A stretch of DNA of 64,000 nt from DATMER01 sp034667225 (GTDB lineage Bacteria > Acidobacteriota > Thermoanaerobaculia > Multivoradales > UBA5704). Location: contig JAXDKG010000060.1 in NCBI GenBank assembly GCA_034667225.1, forward strand, positions 160,601 to 224,600, given 5' to 3'. The notes beneath the pieces are model-generated. The model made no database searches, had not been told where the DNA came from, and was given only the letters and a program-made list of their open reading frames with translations. Position numbers and translations under genes: made by a program. This document shows, piece after piece, positions 43,568 through 53,101 of this stretch (the stretch's first letter is position 1; the number at the start of each line of letters is the position of its first letter).

Positions 43568-44633
43568 AGAACACCTCCGTTATGCGGAGCCGGGCTCCGC
43601 GAAGGATCTGCGGCCTGGGGCGATCCTCGTCGTCCGGCCATCGGATCAGACGGATTTCACCGTCCGCGATCTCGATGCCGGTGATGTCGCCATCGACGAA
43701 GCAGCAGCATCCCGTGTTGAAGTAGCTGGGGGATTCTAGCGGAACCACGGCGCCCTCGGGGCCGGACTCCTTCTGGTCCTGCGCCCGCACCCATTCGAGC
43801 TCCGCGCTCAGCTCCGCGATGCGCTGGATCTCTTCAGGCGGGACTTTCTTGATCTCTTCCTCGATCTGGGCGGCCAGCGTCTTGGCCCGGAACACGGGCC
43901 GGTGCGTGTGGCCGGCGATCAAAACCAGGTTCGGTTTGGATACCGCCCAGGAATACAGGGCGATGTTGTGCTTTTCCCGCAGGACCCAATCCTTGGCCGG
44001 CGAGTTGAGGGAAAACTTGAAAAGGCGCTGGAGCGGGCGCCAGAAAAGCCGCGTGGGAATCCGCGAGAGGCGGCTGAAGCGATCGCTGTTCATCGTTCCC
44101 TGATGCCCATGGGTGAGCCATAGGGTTCCGCGCTCGCGATCCACCAGGCGGATGCTCTCATAAACCTTGAGATCGTCACCGTACAGGGGCCGCAGTAACC
44201 GGGCGACCTGATCGTCGAAGCTCCAATCGTCGTCGTGGTTGCCATACACGCGCAGGTAACGCCCGGCGTGGTGGAATTTCGCGGAGAGCTCGAGAGTGTG
44301 CTTGTATTTGTCGAGGACCGCCCCCGGCCGCTCCTCCCAGAGCTCCTCGACGTCGCCGAGCTCGATCAGGGTATGGCCGGCGGCGAAGTAGTAGGCGAGC
44401 GCGGCGTTGTAGGCGCGCTCGCAGCCAAGGAAGTCGTCCGCGCGGTTCCGGACGCCCTTGTGCTGGTCGGAAAAGATCACGAAGCGCGCCGAGGCCAGAT
44501 CGGTCTCGAGGGTGATGCTCTTCTCCCCGTCGACGGCCCGTTGCCAGGCCCGGTCGAGGGCCTCGGCCACGCGGCGCCGATGCCCCGAGTCCTGCAAGCC
44601 CTTGTTCAGCTCGGAGCGGGAGGATGGGATCAT
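43554..44633 (-). CDS. calcineurin-like metallophosphoesterase
   Basis: The 359-aa protein has the five phosphoesterase blocks: FVIFSDQHKG, LIELGDVEELWE, VYGNHDDDWS, WLTHGHQG and LIAGHTHRP. These bind two metal ions. An insertion with a charged helix (EEEIKKVPPEEIQRIAELSAELE) precedes a C-terminal beta segment with NTGCCCFVDGD. Substrate unknown; UDP-diacylglucosamine hydrolase-like and protein phosphatase-like members share this core. It is followed, with a 14-nt overlap, by the dimethylargininase-like gene, so the two are coupled. Confidence 0.9.
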   Translation of the reverse strand: MIPSSRSELNKGLQDSGHRRRVAEALDRAWQRAVDGEKSITLETDLASARFVIFSDQHKGVRNRADDFLGCERAYNAALAYYFAAGHTLIELGDVEELWEERPGAVLDKYKHTLELSAKFHHAGRYLRVYGNHDDDWSFDDQVARLLRPLYGDDLKVYESIRLVDRERGTLWLTHGHQGTMNSDRFSRLSRIPTRLFWRPLQRLFKFSLNSPAKDWVLREKHNIALYSWAVSKPNLVLIAGHTHRPVFRAKTLAAQIEEEIKKVPPEEIQRIAELSAELEWVRAQDQKESGPEGAVVPLESPSYFNTGCCCFVDGDITGIEIADGEIRLIRWPDDEDRPRPQILRGARLRITEVFSELS

Positions 44634-44769
44634 GGCGTGCCTCTGATGGTATGCCGGCTCCCCATGTACGTCAACGAGGTGGTCCTGCCCCCACCGGTGA
44701 CGGAAAGGCCCGGCCGCGTCCGTCTATCCGTCCATCCGGTACGAGCCGGTCCAAGCCATGGGAGGCTTT

Positions 44770-46395
44770 ATGAACAGAGGTCGAGGTGCAGCTGTGCCAT
44801 TCCTTCTTGCGATCCTGTGGCTGTTCTGGGCTCCCGGCTGCGCTCCGGCATCTGAAGGGTTTCGCACGAACATCATCATGGTTGACAAGGAAGGGCGGGC
44901 CGTCGATCCGGTGAAGCCGTTCAAGACGCTTGGGGACCAGTATGGTGATTACGTCGAGAATATTTTCAGTGACATCGTCTGCTTCTGCAACATGCAGAGG
45001 GCAGACGAGGAACGGCAGGGCCAGGAGCACAAACCTTGCAAGCTTCTTTTCTACTTTCACGGCGGGCTCAACTCTCGGGGCTCCTCGGTAGGGCGCGCTG
45101 CCAAACTGGTGGATACGATCAAGAAGGAAGGCGTATACCCGATCTTCGTGAACTGGAGATCGTCCTTGTTTTCGAGCTGGTGGGATCACGTTGCGCACGT
45201 CCGCAGCGGCTTCTGGATGAATGGGACGCAGGTGCTGGCTCCCTACTACGCCGCGGTGGACGAGGTCAAGGCCATTTCCGAAGCGCCGAAAGCCTGGGTG
45301 GCGGAGGCGCGCCACGCCTTCCCTCGACAACAGGCGGCGGGGAATCTGGCGCTCGCGACCTATCAGACCATGGTCACAGAGTACAAGGAGCACAAGGACC
45401 GCAGCATGCCGGTCAACGACCTCCTCGTAAAAGATTCGGTCCCACCCCGTCTCCTGGACGAACGGACCCAGGGGGAGAAGTGGCTGCCTCGGGGGACTGT
45501 TGTCCTGACCGCAGGAACGAAATTGATCGGGGGCCCTCTCGTGGTCCAGGCTGGGGGCACGGGTGGTTGGGACATCATGCAGCGCCGGACGCTGATGCTC
45601 TTCCGGACCGAGGCGGAGCTACGTGATGTTCCCCCCGAGGCGATCAAGCAGGAGCGGAGAACCCGGGACGGCTTCGAACAGGAGTACGACACGCGCGGAG
45701 GCGCGTTCGCTTACTTCATCACGCGGTTCCAGGAGGAGTTCCTGCCACAGTTTTGCGAGAAGGGGACGTACAATCCCGCGCCGACCGAGGAGCAGGCGCA
45801 GCCCAAGTCGCACGAAGAGGGAGCTGGACGTCGAGCCTCATGTCCGGATCGCCTGGAGCTCTCCCTGGTCGGGCACAGCATGGGGACCATCATCATCGAC
45901 CGCCTCCTCCGCTTCGCGCCGAATCTGGAAGTCAGGAACATCGTCTTCATGGGGGCGGCGACCTCGGTGGAGGATTACCGGGACACGGTCGATGCCTACC
46001 TGGACAGGCATAAGGGGGACGGAAAGCCAAACCATGGCCCGCGGATGTACCACCTGGTGCTGCACCCGATGGCCGAATCGACGGAGCGCAACTTCCTCGA
46101 CCTGGCGCCGCGCGGATCTCTGCTGGTCTGGATCGACAACTACTTCACAGAGCCGATCACACCCCTAGGGCGGCGTGTCGGCCGCTTCTCGAACGTGGTG
46201 CCGGAGCTGCGCTTCGCGGAGAAGGGGATCCGAAACCGGATCCACCTCAAAGTCTTCCGTTTCGAGCGGAAGTACAGCAAATGGAATCCCCGCAAACACA
46301 CCGAATTCGGGAGCTTCCCCTTCTGGGACGAGCGCTTCTGGGATCCGGCGACCCCGACCAATGAGACTTCACCCGTCCAGCGTATCGATGGATAG
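44770..46395 (+). CDS. exported alpha/beta hydrolase, lipase-like
   Basis: The ATG at 44770 lies four bases after GGGAGG; another ATG at 44758 contains that site. The 541-aa protein has a signal or lipoprotein-type N-terminus (PFLLAILWLFWAPGCAP). FYFHGGLNSRGS forms the oxyanion strand, and the nucleophile elbow is LSLVGHSMGTIIIDRLL at about residue 370. Between them is a long insertion (about 120-330). The fold fits serine esterases of the lipase class 3/PGAP1-like type. It is monocistronic and divergent from the phosphoesterase gene. Confidence 0.75.
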   Translation: MNRGRGAAVPFLLAILWLFWAPGCAPASEGFRTNIIMVDKEGRAVDPVKPFKTLGDQYGDYVENIFSDIVCFCNMQRADEERQGQEHKPCKLLFYFHGGLNSRGSSVGRAAKLVDTIKKEGVYPIFVNWRSSLFSSWWDHVAHVRSGFWMNGTQVLAPYYAAVDEVKAISEAPKAWVAEARHAFPRQQAAGNLALATYQTMVTEYKEHKDRSMPVNDLLVKDSVPPRLLDERTQGEKWLPRGTVVLTAGTKLIGGPLVVQAGGTGGWDIMQRRTLMLFRTEAELRDVPPEAIKQERRTRDGFEQEYDTRGGAFAYFITRFQEEFLPQFCEKGTYNPAPTEEQAQPKSHEEGAGRRASCPDRLELSLVGHSMGTIIIDRLLRFAPNLEVRNIVFMGAATSVEDYRDTVDAYLDRHKGDGKPNHGPRMYHLVLHPMAESTERNFLDLAPRGSLLVWIDNYFTEPITPLGRRVGRFSNVVPELRFAEKGIRNRIHLKVFRFERKYSKWNPRKHTEFGSFPFWDERFWDPATPTNETSPVQRIDG

Positions 46396-46486
46396 AAGTG
46401 TCCGTAACAGCTCTACCTGCAGTCCAACCTGTAACGTCCGGGCCTCACTCTCCGCCTGTTGTCGCAGACAAACGGGGGAGATGCCC

Positions 46487-47524
46487 ATGAAACGTCCTTT
46501 CAGAACCGCGATTCCTTGCGCGCTCTTCCTGGCCAGCGCGGCCGCAACCGCCCAGATCGAGGTGGTGGCGATCGTGAACCAGGACCATTACACGGTGACG
46601 CAGCAGGAGATCGCCCAGACCGTCGCGCTGGCGAGCCAGTCGCTGTCGGCCGCGACCGGCAAGACCTACTCGCTCAAGCAGGTCGTCTTCGGCCACTTCG
46701 GCGCGCAGGACGCGACCAAGACCATGCACGATTATGTGAAAGGTCATTTCAACGATCCGCCCGATTATGTGATCGTCTTTCACAAGGACGGGAACAGTGT
46801 GACTGCGGGCGGGTACATGCTCACCCCGTTCGGCACCACCCGGGAGCAGCTCGCGCTGCAGCTCCAGAAGAGCCCGAAATATTGCAATCCGGCGGGCTCG
46901 CCCTACATGCCGCCCGGAGTGATCTATGGCGCCGCGCTCGACTGGCACCCTCTCATCGGAAAGTGCGGATACGAGCTCCAAGGACTGAAGTGGGTGCATG
47001 TCAACGCCAAGTCGTTCGGCGGCCAGTGCGTCAACCAGAGCGGCCTCACGTGCGTCTTCCAGTTCGGCGAGTGGCAGTGCCCGAACCTGATCGATGACCC
47101 CGTGTTCGGTCCCCAGATCGCGGACCGGAAGCTCCTCACCGCCTTCTCGATCAATCACGAGCTTCTGCACCCCTTCGGCTTCAAGGGAAATGCCGACCAC
47201 GCGTGCGCCGCCTCCGTTCCCCAGTCCGTGAAGGACAAGAGCGCGTTCAACATGTGCGGCACCAACGTGATCGCCCTCAAGAACGCAAAGGCGCGCTGCG
47301 TGGCCGACAAGCGTCCGCTGGGAACAGTCTGCACACACAAGAACCAGTGCAACAATTCCTTCTGTTACGAGTTCGGACCGCCGATCGCCAACGCCTGCTC
47401 GCATACCTGCAACACGGCCGCCGACTGCGCCGCCGTACCGGGCAAGGTAGCCACATGCCGCAAGCGGCGGCTGGACATCCCGACGACCGACAATTCCTGC
47501 TTCTACGTCCCTGGACCTTTGTGA
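46487..47524 (+). CDS. secreted putative zinc metalloprotease, Cys-rich
   Basis: The ATG at 46487 lies seven bases after GGGGGAG and is followed by a signal peptide (MKRPFRTAIPCALFLASAAATA). The 345-aa protein contains FSINHELLHPFGFKGNADH, an HExxH zinc motif followed by G and a later His in a metzincin-like order. A Cys-rich C-terminus (CTHKNQCNNSFCYEFGP...CSHTCNTAADC) should be disulfide bonded. The N-terminal 200 residues are not recognised. The end overlaps by 22 nt the 3' end of the convergent membrane protein gene. Proteolysis is inferred from the motif only. Confidence 0.65.
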   Translation: MKRPFRTAIPCALFLASAAATAQIEVVAIVNQDHYTVTQQEIAQTVALASQSLSAATGKTYSLKQVVFGHFGAQDATKTMHDYVKGHFNDPPDYVIVFHKDGNSVTAGGYMLTPFGTTREQLALQLQKSPKYCNPAGSPYMPPGVIYGAALDWHPLIGKCGYELQGLKWVHVNAKSFGGQCVNQSGLTCVFQFGEWQCPNLIDDPVFGPQIADRKLLTAFSINHELLHPFGFKGNADHACAASVPQSVKDKSAFNMCGTNVIALKNAKARCVADKRPLGTVCTHKNQCNNSFCYEFGPPIANACSHTCNTAADCAAVPGKVATCRKRRLDIPTTDNSCFYVPGPL

Positions 47525-48237
47525 GGACGCAACGACAGGAGGACGAGGACGCAGATTGCCGCATAAACGGCGGCTGAGGCGAGATTCCACAGCCGCATGG
47601 CGAAGAAGCGGTCGGCGACCGACGCCAGGCTCGACCATGCGAACAACTGGAATATCACGCCGAGCGCGCAACGGGCCGCAACGAGCCATCGCGCCCAGAG
47701 ATAGCCCCGGCCCAGGAAGAACGCGAGGCCGAGATTGATCACGAACGGGGCGGCTCTGGATTCGAGCCCCGCCTTGTCTCCGCTCATGCTCCAGAAGAGG
47801 CAGTCGAGGATTGAGAGGACGCCCAGGGCGACCGCGGCCCCGAGGACGAGCCGACGGTTCTCGACGCCCGCCAGCCGTTCCGTCTTCGATGGAACGTGGC
47901 CGCCGCGAAGCGCTCTCTCGAAGCGGACTCCGCTCCAGACTGCGGCAAGGCTGGCCAGATAGAGCACCGGGGCCGCGAGCACCAGGTCGACGCGGATGGG
48001 GGCGCCGGCAACGCTCCTCGACCATGTCTGCATCCTGAATTCGTAGAGCGTGTAGGCCAGCCAGACGAGCCCGGCGGCGAGGCTCCAGCGCACGAAGCTG
48101 GAGAGGTCCAACTTTCCAGCGGCGCGGCGCCTCGCGGCGAAGTAGAGGAGGAAACAGGCTGCCGGGACGAGAGCCAACTGCGGATAGCTGACAAAGAAGC
48201 CGACAGGAGCGAGGAACAGGGACAGGCACCCACCCAT
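47503..48237 (-). CDS. multi-pass membrane protein, unknown function
   Basis: The 244-aa protein has about seven membrane segments (for example LSLFLAPVGFFVSYPQLALVPAACF at the start and LASAAVYAAICVLVLLSL at the end), joined by short basic loops with RRRAAGK and ENRRLV. No family motif is visible. It is a single gene whose 3' end overlaps that of the putative metalloprotease gene. 48238-48340 shows no gene. Confidence 0.6.
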   Translation of the reverse strand: MGGCLSLFLAPVGFFVSYPQLALVPAACFLLYFAARRRAAGKLDLSSFVRWSLAAGLVWLAYTLYEFRMQTWSRSVAGAPIRVDLVLAAPVLYLASLAAVWSGVRFERALRGGHVPSKTERLAGVENRRLVLGAAVALGVLSILDCLFWSMSGDKAGLESRAAPFVINLGLAFFLGRGYLWARWLVAARCALGVIFQLFAWSSLASVADRFFAMRLWNLASAAVYAAICVLVLLSLRPHKGPGT

Positions 48238-48340
48238 GGTCAGGTCACTTCCGGGCGCCGGCGAGGATCCGGCATTTTATCGATTGCATGAGGCGGATTC
48301 TAAACCACCCGGGTAAGAACGGGGTGAGAGCCGCCAGGAG

Positions 48341-51300
48341 TCAACCGAGCTCGCGCACGAACACCCCGGAGCCGTTCCTCATCGCCTCGCCCATCTCCTT
48401 CAGGCGCTCGTGATGGGTGAAGAGGATCACCTGGGTCTTCTTCGAGAGCTCGGCCAGGACGTGCAGGGTCGCCTGGCTCCTGCGGTCGTCGAAATTGATC
48501 AGGATGTCGTCCACGACGAAGGGGAGGGGTTCGGCCTGGGGGTTGTCGAGGTACTTCTCCAGGGTGGCGAGTCGAAGGGAAAGATAGAGCTGGTCCCGCG
48601 TTCCCTCGCTCATGCCTTCGACCCGCACCCGCTGGCTCCCTGAGCGGATGCCCACGAGCACGGGCTCGTCGTCGTCGCCGAAGTCGGTCTGCAGACCGGT
48701 GAAGCTTCCCAGAGTCAGAGTGGTAAATAGCTCCGCGGCACGGCGCAGCAGGGGAGCCTGGTTCTCCAGGCGGTAGCGCTCGATCTCCCGGCGCAGAAGA
48801 GTGCCCGCGAGGCGCAGCCGGACGTGGCTCTCCACGCCGTCGCGCAGGCGGGCCAGGATCTCCTGGGCGCGTTCGGCTGCCCGGGCCGCGGCGTCTCCTC
48901 CTGTCCGGCGCTCCAGCTCCAGGTCCCGCCGGCCCAGCTCCTCGCGCAGATCGCCCATCCGGCCCTTCTTTTCTTCCACCTCGCCTGCGAGCTGCTCGAT
49001 GAGGCCCGGGAGGGCGTCCGCGTCCACGGCTTCGGCCTCGCGCTCCAGATCGTCCAGCGCCGCTCCTTCCTTGAGGAGCTGCTTCTCGCGGTAGTCGAGC
49101 TCACGCCGAAGGTCCCGCACCTCGGCGGACTTGCGCTCCGCCTCTTCGAGGCCGGCGTCGTCGCCGCAGCCGGCTTCCGCTCGGAGACCGGCAAGGCGCT
49201 CCTCCATGGCCCGCCGGATGGCTTCGGCATCACGGACCTCGCTCTCGAGCTTCTCGATCCTGCGCTCCAGGAGCTGGCGGCTTTCGTCCTGCCGGCGGGC
49301 CTCCTTGAGGAGGGCGTGCAGATGATCGGCAGTCTGGTCCGGGTGCTGGTCGTTTCGGTTGATCGACAGATCGGCAGCCAGCCCGCGGACGGCTGAGCGG
49401 AAGGCCTCCAGATCACGATCCAGTCCGGCGACGCGGCGGCTGAGCTTTTCGGCTTCCCTGCGGCGTTCGGAGATCTTGTTCAACCTGTCGACGAGCAGGC
49501 TCACCTCGGAAGGGAGAGCGTCGCCGCCGAGCCCCAGGCCACTGATCGTGCCGGACCAGGACCGCTTCCAGGCTTCCAGGTCGGCGAGAGCCGTCTCCTC
49601 GTCCTGGCGGGCTTCGGCGGCGCGGGACGAGGCGCTGCGAAGCTCCTCTTCGACACGGGCGCGCTTCCTCTCTTCACCTTCCAGGCGGAGGACGATTTCC
49701 TCGCTGCGAGCGAGGACGGGCTCCAGGCCCTTCGGTCTGGGCACGGCCTCTCCCAACTCGCCGAGCACGGCGGCGAGGTCGGCTCTCTGCTGGCGGACAG
49801 CCTCCTCCAGGCCTTCGAGGCGATGGCGCTGTTGCCGGAGGGCTGCAGCCCGGGCGCGCAGCTTTTCGTAGCGCGAGGTCCAGGAGGGGTGCATCTCCCG
49901 GGGCGGGAGGGGAGCGATGCCGCAGGGTTGCCAGAGATCTTTCCAGGCGGTCTCGATGCGGGCGGCTTCCTCCATCATCCGGGCGAGGTCGGCGTCGAGC
50001 GCCTTGGCCGTGTCTGCCAACTCGTCGCGCCGGGCGGAGAGCTGGGCCTGGAGCTGGACCCGGTCGGCTTCGCGGCGGAGGCGGTCTGCCACGTCATCTG
50101 CCTCCCTGACCATCCGCTCGTAGGCTTCCTCTCGGTCCTGAGCCCGGTCCTGCCTCAGGAGACTCCAGGCATGATCGCGCCGCGAGCGCGCTTCCAGGAG
50201 ATCCTGTTCGGTGGGAACGGCGCCGGCCTTCTGCATCTCCTCCAACTGGCGGGCGGCCTCGCCCATCGATTCCTGAACGGTCCGGCGTTTCTCCGCCAGG
50301 CTCCGGCGGCGCTCGGCCAGGGCATCGAAGTCCCGGCCGAACCGCTCCAGGGTCTCGGCCGGAGGGACGGGGAGGGCCTCCAGCTCCTCGGGAAAACCTT
50401 TCCAAAGCCCGAGCCGGCCGATGTCGAGCCGGAGCTGCTCGCTTTCGGTGCGGACGGCGGCGGCGGCTTCGGCCCGCTGCTCGTCCAGGCGTCCGGCACG
50501 GCGGGCGGTCTCGGCCTGGCGGCGGAGGGGAGCGGGGTTCCTGGGCTCGGGCAGACCGGCGAGCGTCTCCCGTGCACTGGCCAGGGTTCTCTCGGCCTCT
50601 CCGGCCGCGCGGCGGGCTTGCTCCAGGTCCTTGAACAGGGTCTGCCTCTGGTTGCCCAATTCCTGGATCCGCATCCATCGGTCCCCGGTCGGGCGCAGGG
50701 ATTCGGCCTCCTCGAGAGTCATTCCGGGACGGATCTCTTCCAGCAGCTCCACGGCCTGCGCCTGCTGCTCATCTCTCTCCAACCGAAGCCGGGAGTGGTC
50801 CCTGGCGTTCTTCGTGTACAGCCCCACATCGGTATGAAGGCGCTCGATCGACTCGGCCTGCGCCAGCACGGGCGCGGCCACGGTGAGCCCGGCAGCCTCC
50901 TCTTTGAGGCCTGTCAGCTCGGTGGCGGCCCGCTCCCGGTCTTCCCGGGCTTTGCGCATGGCCTCCTGTGCCTCGCGCCGCCGGTCGGGGAAGTCCGCCG
51001 GGAGGATGGCCGCGGGCTCCATCTCCGTGAGCTGCGTCCGGAAGTGGCGCCGCTCGGCGAGGAGGGGCAGGGTCCGGCGCAGGCGCTGGAGGCGGTTGCT
51101 CTCCTTCTCGAGCCCGGCGATCTCCCGGCTGAGCGCCTCCGCCTCGCCCCGCAGGCGCTCCAGCTCCTTGCGGTCGCCCTCGAACTCCCGGCCGGAGAGG
51201 GAGGCGGCGGCCAGCTCGCGCTTGGTCTCCCTGTAGTCGGAGAGAGCCTGGTTGATCAGGGGCTTGGAGCCGCGGGGGAGGAATAGGTCGTCGGCCTCCT

Positions 51301-51796
51301 TCTCCAGCGATTCGAGCACCCGGCGGAGATTGCGCGAGCCGAGACCGGCGGCGAAGAGGGCCTGGCCGACTTGGCCATGCTGCTCCAGCAGCTCGCGCCC
51401 TCCGGCCACGAGAGCGTCATGATCGATCCCGAAGAGGCTGGAGAAGAGCTTCTCTTCCATGCCCTGCAGGCAGCGGTCGAGGAGCCCGTCGCTCAGGGGG
51501 GACTCGTCGTCCGGAGAGAGGAGGGTGCTCTTCATGCCCTTGCGGCGGAGGAAGGAGATCTCGGAGCCGTCCCCGAGGAGCAGGCGGCCGCCGACCCGAA
51601 GCTGATCGTAGGGATGGAGGAAGTCGTCGGAGCTGCGCGGGTGGAAGCCGAAGAGGAGAACCTTCAAGGCGCGGAGGGCCGAGCTCTTTCCCGCTTCGTT
51701 GGCGCCGAAGATCACATGCAGCCCCGGTTCCGAAAGATCGAGCCGGCGGTCTGTGAACGGCCCGAACGCCTTCAGGTGGAGATCGAGGAGCCTCAC
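48341..51796 (-). CDS. SbcC/Rad50-like ATPase of the YhaN type
   Basis: The 1151-aa SMC-like ATPase starts MRLLDLHLKAFGPFTDRRLDL and has Walker A at residues 31-38 (GANEAGKS). Long coiled coils span about 170-560 and 590-970. The C-terminal lobe has EGMSEGTRDQLYLSLRLATL as the ABC signature and LPFVVDDILINFDDRRS as Walker B. No zinc-hook CxxC is evident at the apex, which fits YhaN and not canonical SbcC. The protein should act with the nuclease encoded just upstream in double-strand break processing. Its ATG overlaps the stop of that gene by 4 nt. Confidence 0.9.
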   Translation of the reverse strand: MRLLDLHLKAFGPFTDRRLDLSEPGLHVIFGANEAGKSSALRALKVLLFGFHPRSSDDFLHPYDQLRVGGRLLLGDGSEISFLRRKGMKSTLLSPDDESPLSDGLLDRCLQGMEEKLFSSLFGIDHDALVAGGRELLEQHGQVGQALFAAGLGSRNLRRVLESLEKEADDLFLPRGSKPLINQALSDYRETKRELAAASLSGREFEGDRKELERLRGEAEALSREIAGLEKESNRLQRLRRTLPLLAERRHFRTQLTEMEPAAILPADFPDRRREAQEAMRKAREDRERAATELTGLKEEAAGLTVAAPVLAQAESIERLHTDVGLYTKNARDHSRLRLERDEQQAQAVELLEEIRPGMTLEEAESLRPTGDRWMRIQELGNQRQTLFKDLEQARRAAGEAERTLASARETLAGLPEPRNPAPLRRQAETARRAGRLDEQRAEAAAAVRTESEQLRLDIGRLGLWKGFPEELEALPVPPAETLERFGRDFDALAERRRSLAEKRRTVQESMGEAARQLEEMQKAGAVPTEQDLLEARSRRDHAWSLLRQDRAQDREEAYERMVREADDVADRLRREADRVQLQAQLSARRDELADTAKALDADLARMMEEAARIETAWKDLWQPCGIAPLPPREMHPSWTSRYEKLRARAAALRQQRHRLEGLEEAVRQQRADLAAVLGELGEAVPRPKGLEPVLARSEEIVLRLEGEERKRARVEEELRSASSRAAEARQDEETALADLEAWKRSWSGTISGLGLGGDALPSEVSLLVDRLNKISERRREAEKLSRRVAGLDRDLEAFRSAVRGLAADLSINRNDQHPDQTADHLHALLKEARRQDESRQLLERRIEKLESEVRDAEAIRRAMEERLAGLRAEAGCGDDAGLEEAERKSAEVRDLRRELDYREKQLLKEGAALDDLEREAEAVDADALPGLIEQLAGEVEEKKGRMGDLREELGRRDLELERRTGGDAAARAAERAQEILARLRDGVESHVRLRLAGTLLRREIERYRLENQAPLLRRAAELFTTLTLGSFTGLQTDFGDDDEPVLVGIRSGSQRVRVEGMSEGTRDQLYLSLRLATLEKYLDNPQAEPLPFVVDDILINFDDRRSQATLHVLAELSKKTQVILFTHHERLKEMGEAMRNGSGVFVRELG

Positions 51797-53079
51797 GAAC
51801 CCTCCGGCGACGTCAGGAGACGGGCGAGGAGAAGATCCTCGACGTCTCCGAGCAGGCTCCGCAGCCGCTCAGGATCGGTGGGGTCGAGGGCCTCAGTATC
51901 TTCAAACAGCTCCGGCGGCAGCTTCCGCCGAAGCTCTACGAAACCTTCGGCCAGCTCCGCGAGCCCGCCGCCGGCCTGCAAATCCTCGATGGACCGGAGC
52001 AGACCGCCGAGAGCATCCTCCGCCACCCGGCCCGCGTCAGACTGCCGGGTGCGGAGCTGGACCTTCTCGATCCACAGCGATCCTCTTCCCAAGCCGAAGG
52101 CCTGGGCGCGGCATTCCGAGATCCAGCGCTCGGGGGAGGCGAGCAGCTCGCCGTGAGCCGGGCAGGCGCCCTCGACGATCAGGCGCACCGCCACGGTTCG
52201 CCCATCCGCCGCGGCTACCTCCCGCTCGAGCGCCTTGCCGATCCGGTCGAGGATCTCGCCGGAGTCGCCGGCTCCCGTCGCATCCACCGGGCAGAGAGCC
52301 CAGCGGAAGACGTCCAGGTCGCGGTGCTCCACGTCCACGACCTCGCGCTCCCGGACGGTGACCAGCGTCGCCCCCTTGGCTCCGGTCTCCCGGATGTGGC
52401 GGCCCTGGAGGGCGCCCGGAAAGACGATCCATGGATCGCGGCAGGCCACCTCCCGCTGATGGACGTGGCCGAGGGCCCAGTATTGATAGCCGCGGGAGCG
52501 CAGGCCTTCGATGGTGCAGGGGGCGTAGGGCTCGTGACCCGGCCGGCCGTTCAGGCTGGTGTGGAGCAGGCCGATGTTGAAGACATGTGGCATCGCCGGC
52601 GGATAGGCCAGCGAGAGGTCGTCGCTCACCGCGGCCGAGGCGAACCCCTGGCCGTGGATGGCCACTTCCAACTCCTCGATCACGTGGGTTTCCGGCTTTT
52701 TCGTGGAGAGCACCGTGACGTTGAACGGAGGGCGGAGCGAGCGGGTGATCTGGCTCGCGGCGTCGTGATTGCCGGCGATGAGGAAGACGGGGATGCCCGC
52801 TTCGTCCAGTCTCCGCATCCGGGCGGCGAAAAAGAGGCCGGTGTTGTAATCCTTCCAGTCGCCGTCGTAGAGATCGCCGGCCAGAAGGAGGAAAGCCACT
52901 TTCTCGGAGATCGCCAGATCCACCAGGTTCTCGAAAGCCCGGCGGGTCGCGCCGCGGATCTCCTCCACCGGCGCGCCCTCGTAGCGCTCCAGGCCCCGGA
53001 GGGGGCTGTCCAGATGGATGTCCGCGGCGTGGATGAATCTGAACAATCGAGGGAAGCATACAGCAGGCTCTGCTACCAT
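51793..53079 (-). CDS. SbcD/Mre11-like exonuclease of the YhaO type
   Basis: The metallophosphoesterase nuclease has the expected blocks: FIHAADIHLDSPLRGLE, LLLAGDLYDGDWKD, LIAGNHDAASQ, HTSLNGRPGHEP and WALGHVHQREV. The ATG at 53079 is the best normal start. The open frame extends upstream, but that part overlaps the divergent peptidase gene and has no family character; a TTG nearer FRFIHAAD is an alternative. The C-terminal capping region (about 290-428) should bind the ATPase partner. Its stop overlaps the ATPase ATG. Together they form an SbcCD-like complex. Confidence 0.9.
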   Translation of the reverse strand: MVAEPAVCFPRLFRFIHAADIHLDSPLRGLERYEGAPVEEIRGATRRAFENLVDLAISEKVAFLLLAGDLYDGDWKDYNTGLFFAARMRRLDEAGIPVFLIAGNHDAASQITRSLRPPFNVTVLSTKKPETHVIEELEVAIHGQGFASAAVSDDLSLAYPPAMPHVFNIGLLHTSLNGRPGHEPYAPCTIEGLRSRGYQYWALGHVHQREVACRDPWIVFPGALQGRHIRETGAKGATLVTVREREVVDVEHRDLDVFRWALCPVDATGAGDSGEILDRIGKALEREVAAADGRTVAVRLIVEGACPAHGELLASPERWISECRAQAFGLGRGSLWIEKVQLRTRQSDAGRVAEDALGGLLRSIEDLQAGGGLAELAEGFVELRRKLPPELFEDTEALDPTDPERLRSLLGDVEDLLLARLLTSPEGS

Positions 53080-53101
53080 CCTGCCCTCAGGAGCCCTTTT
53101 C

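Noticed and set aside
41942..43684. 580-codon open frame across array 3 and the dimethylargininase-like gene
   Set aside because: It arises from a stop-poor 21-nt repeat (7 codons per unit) joined to an antisense frame; there is no ribosome binding site or domain.
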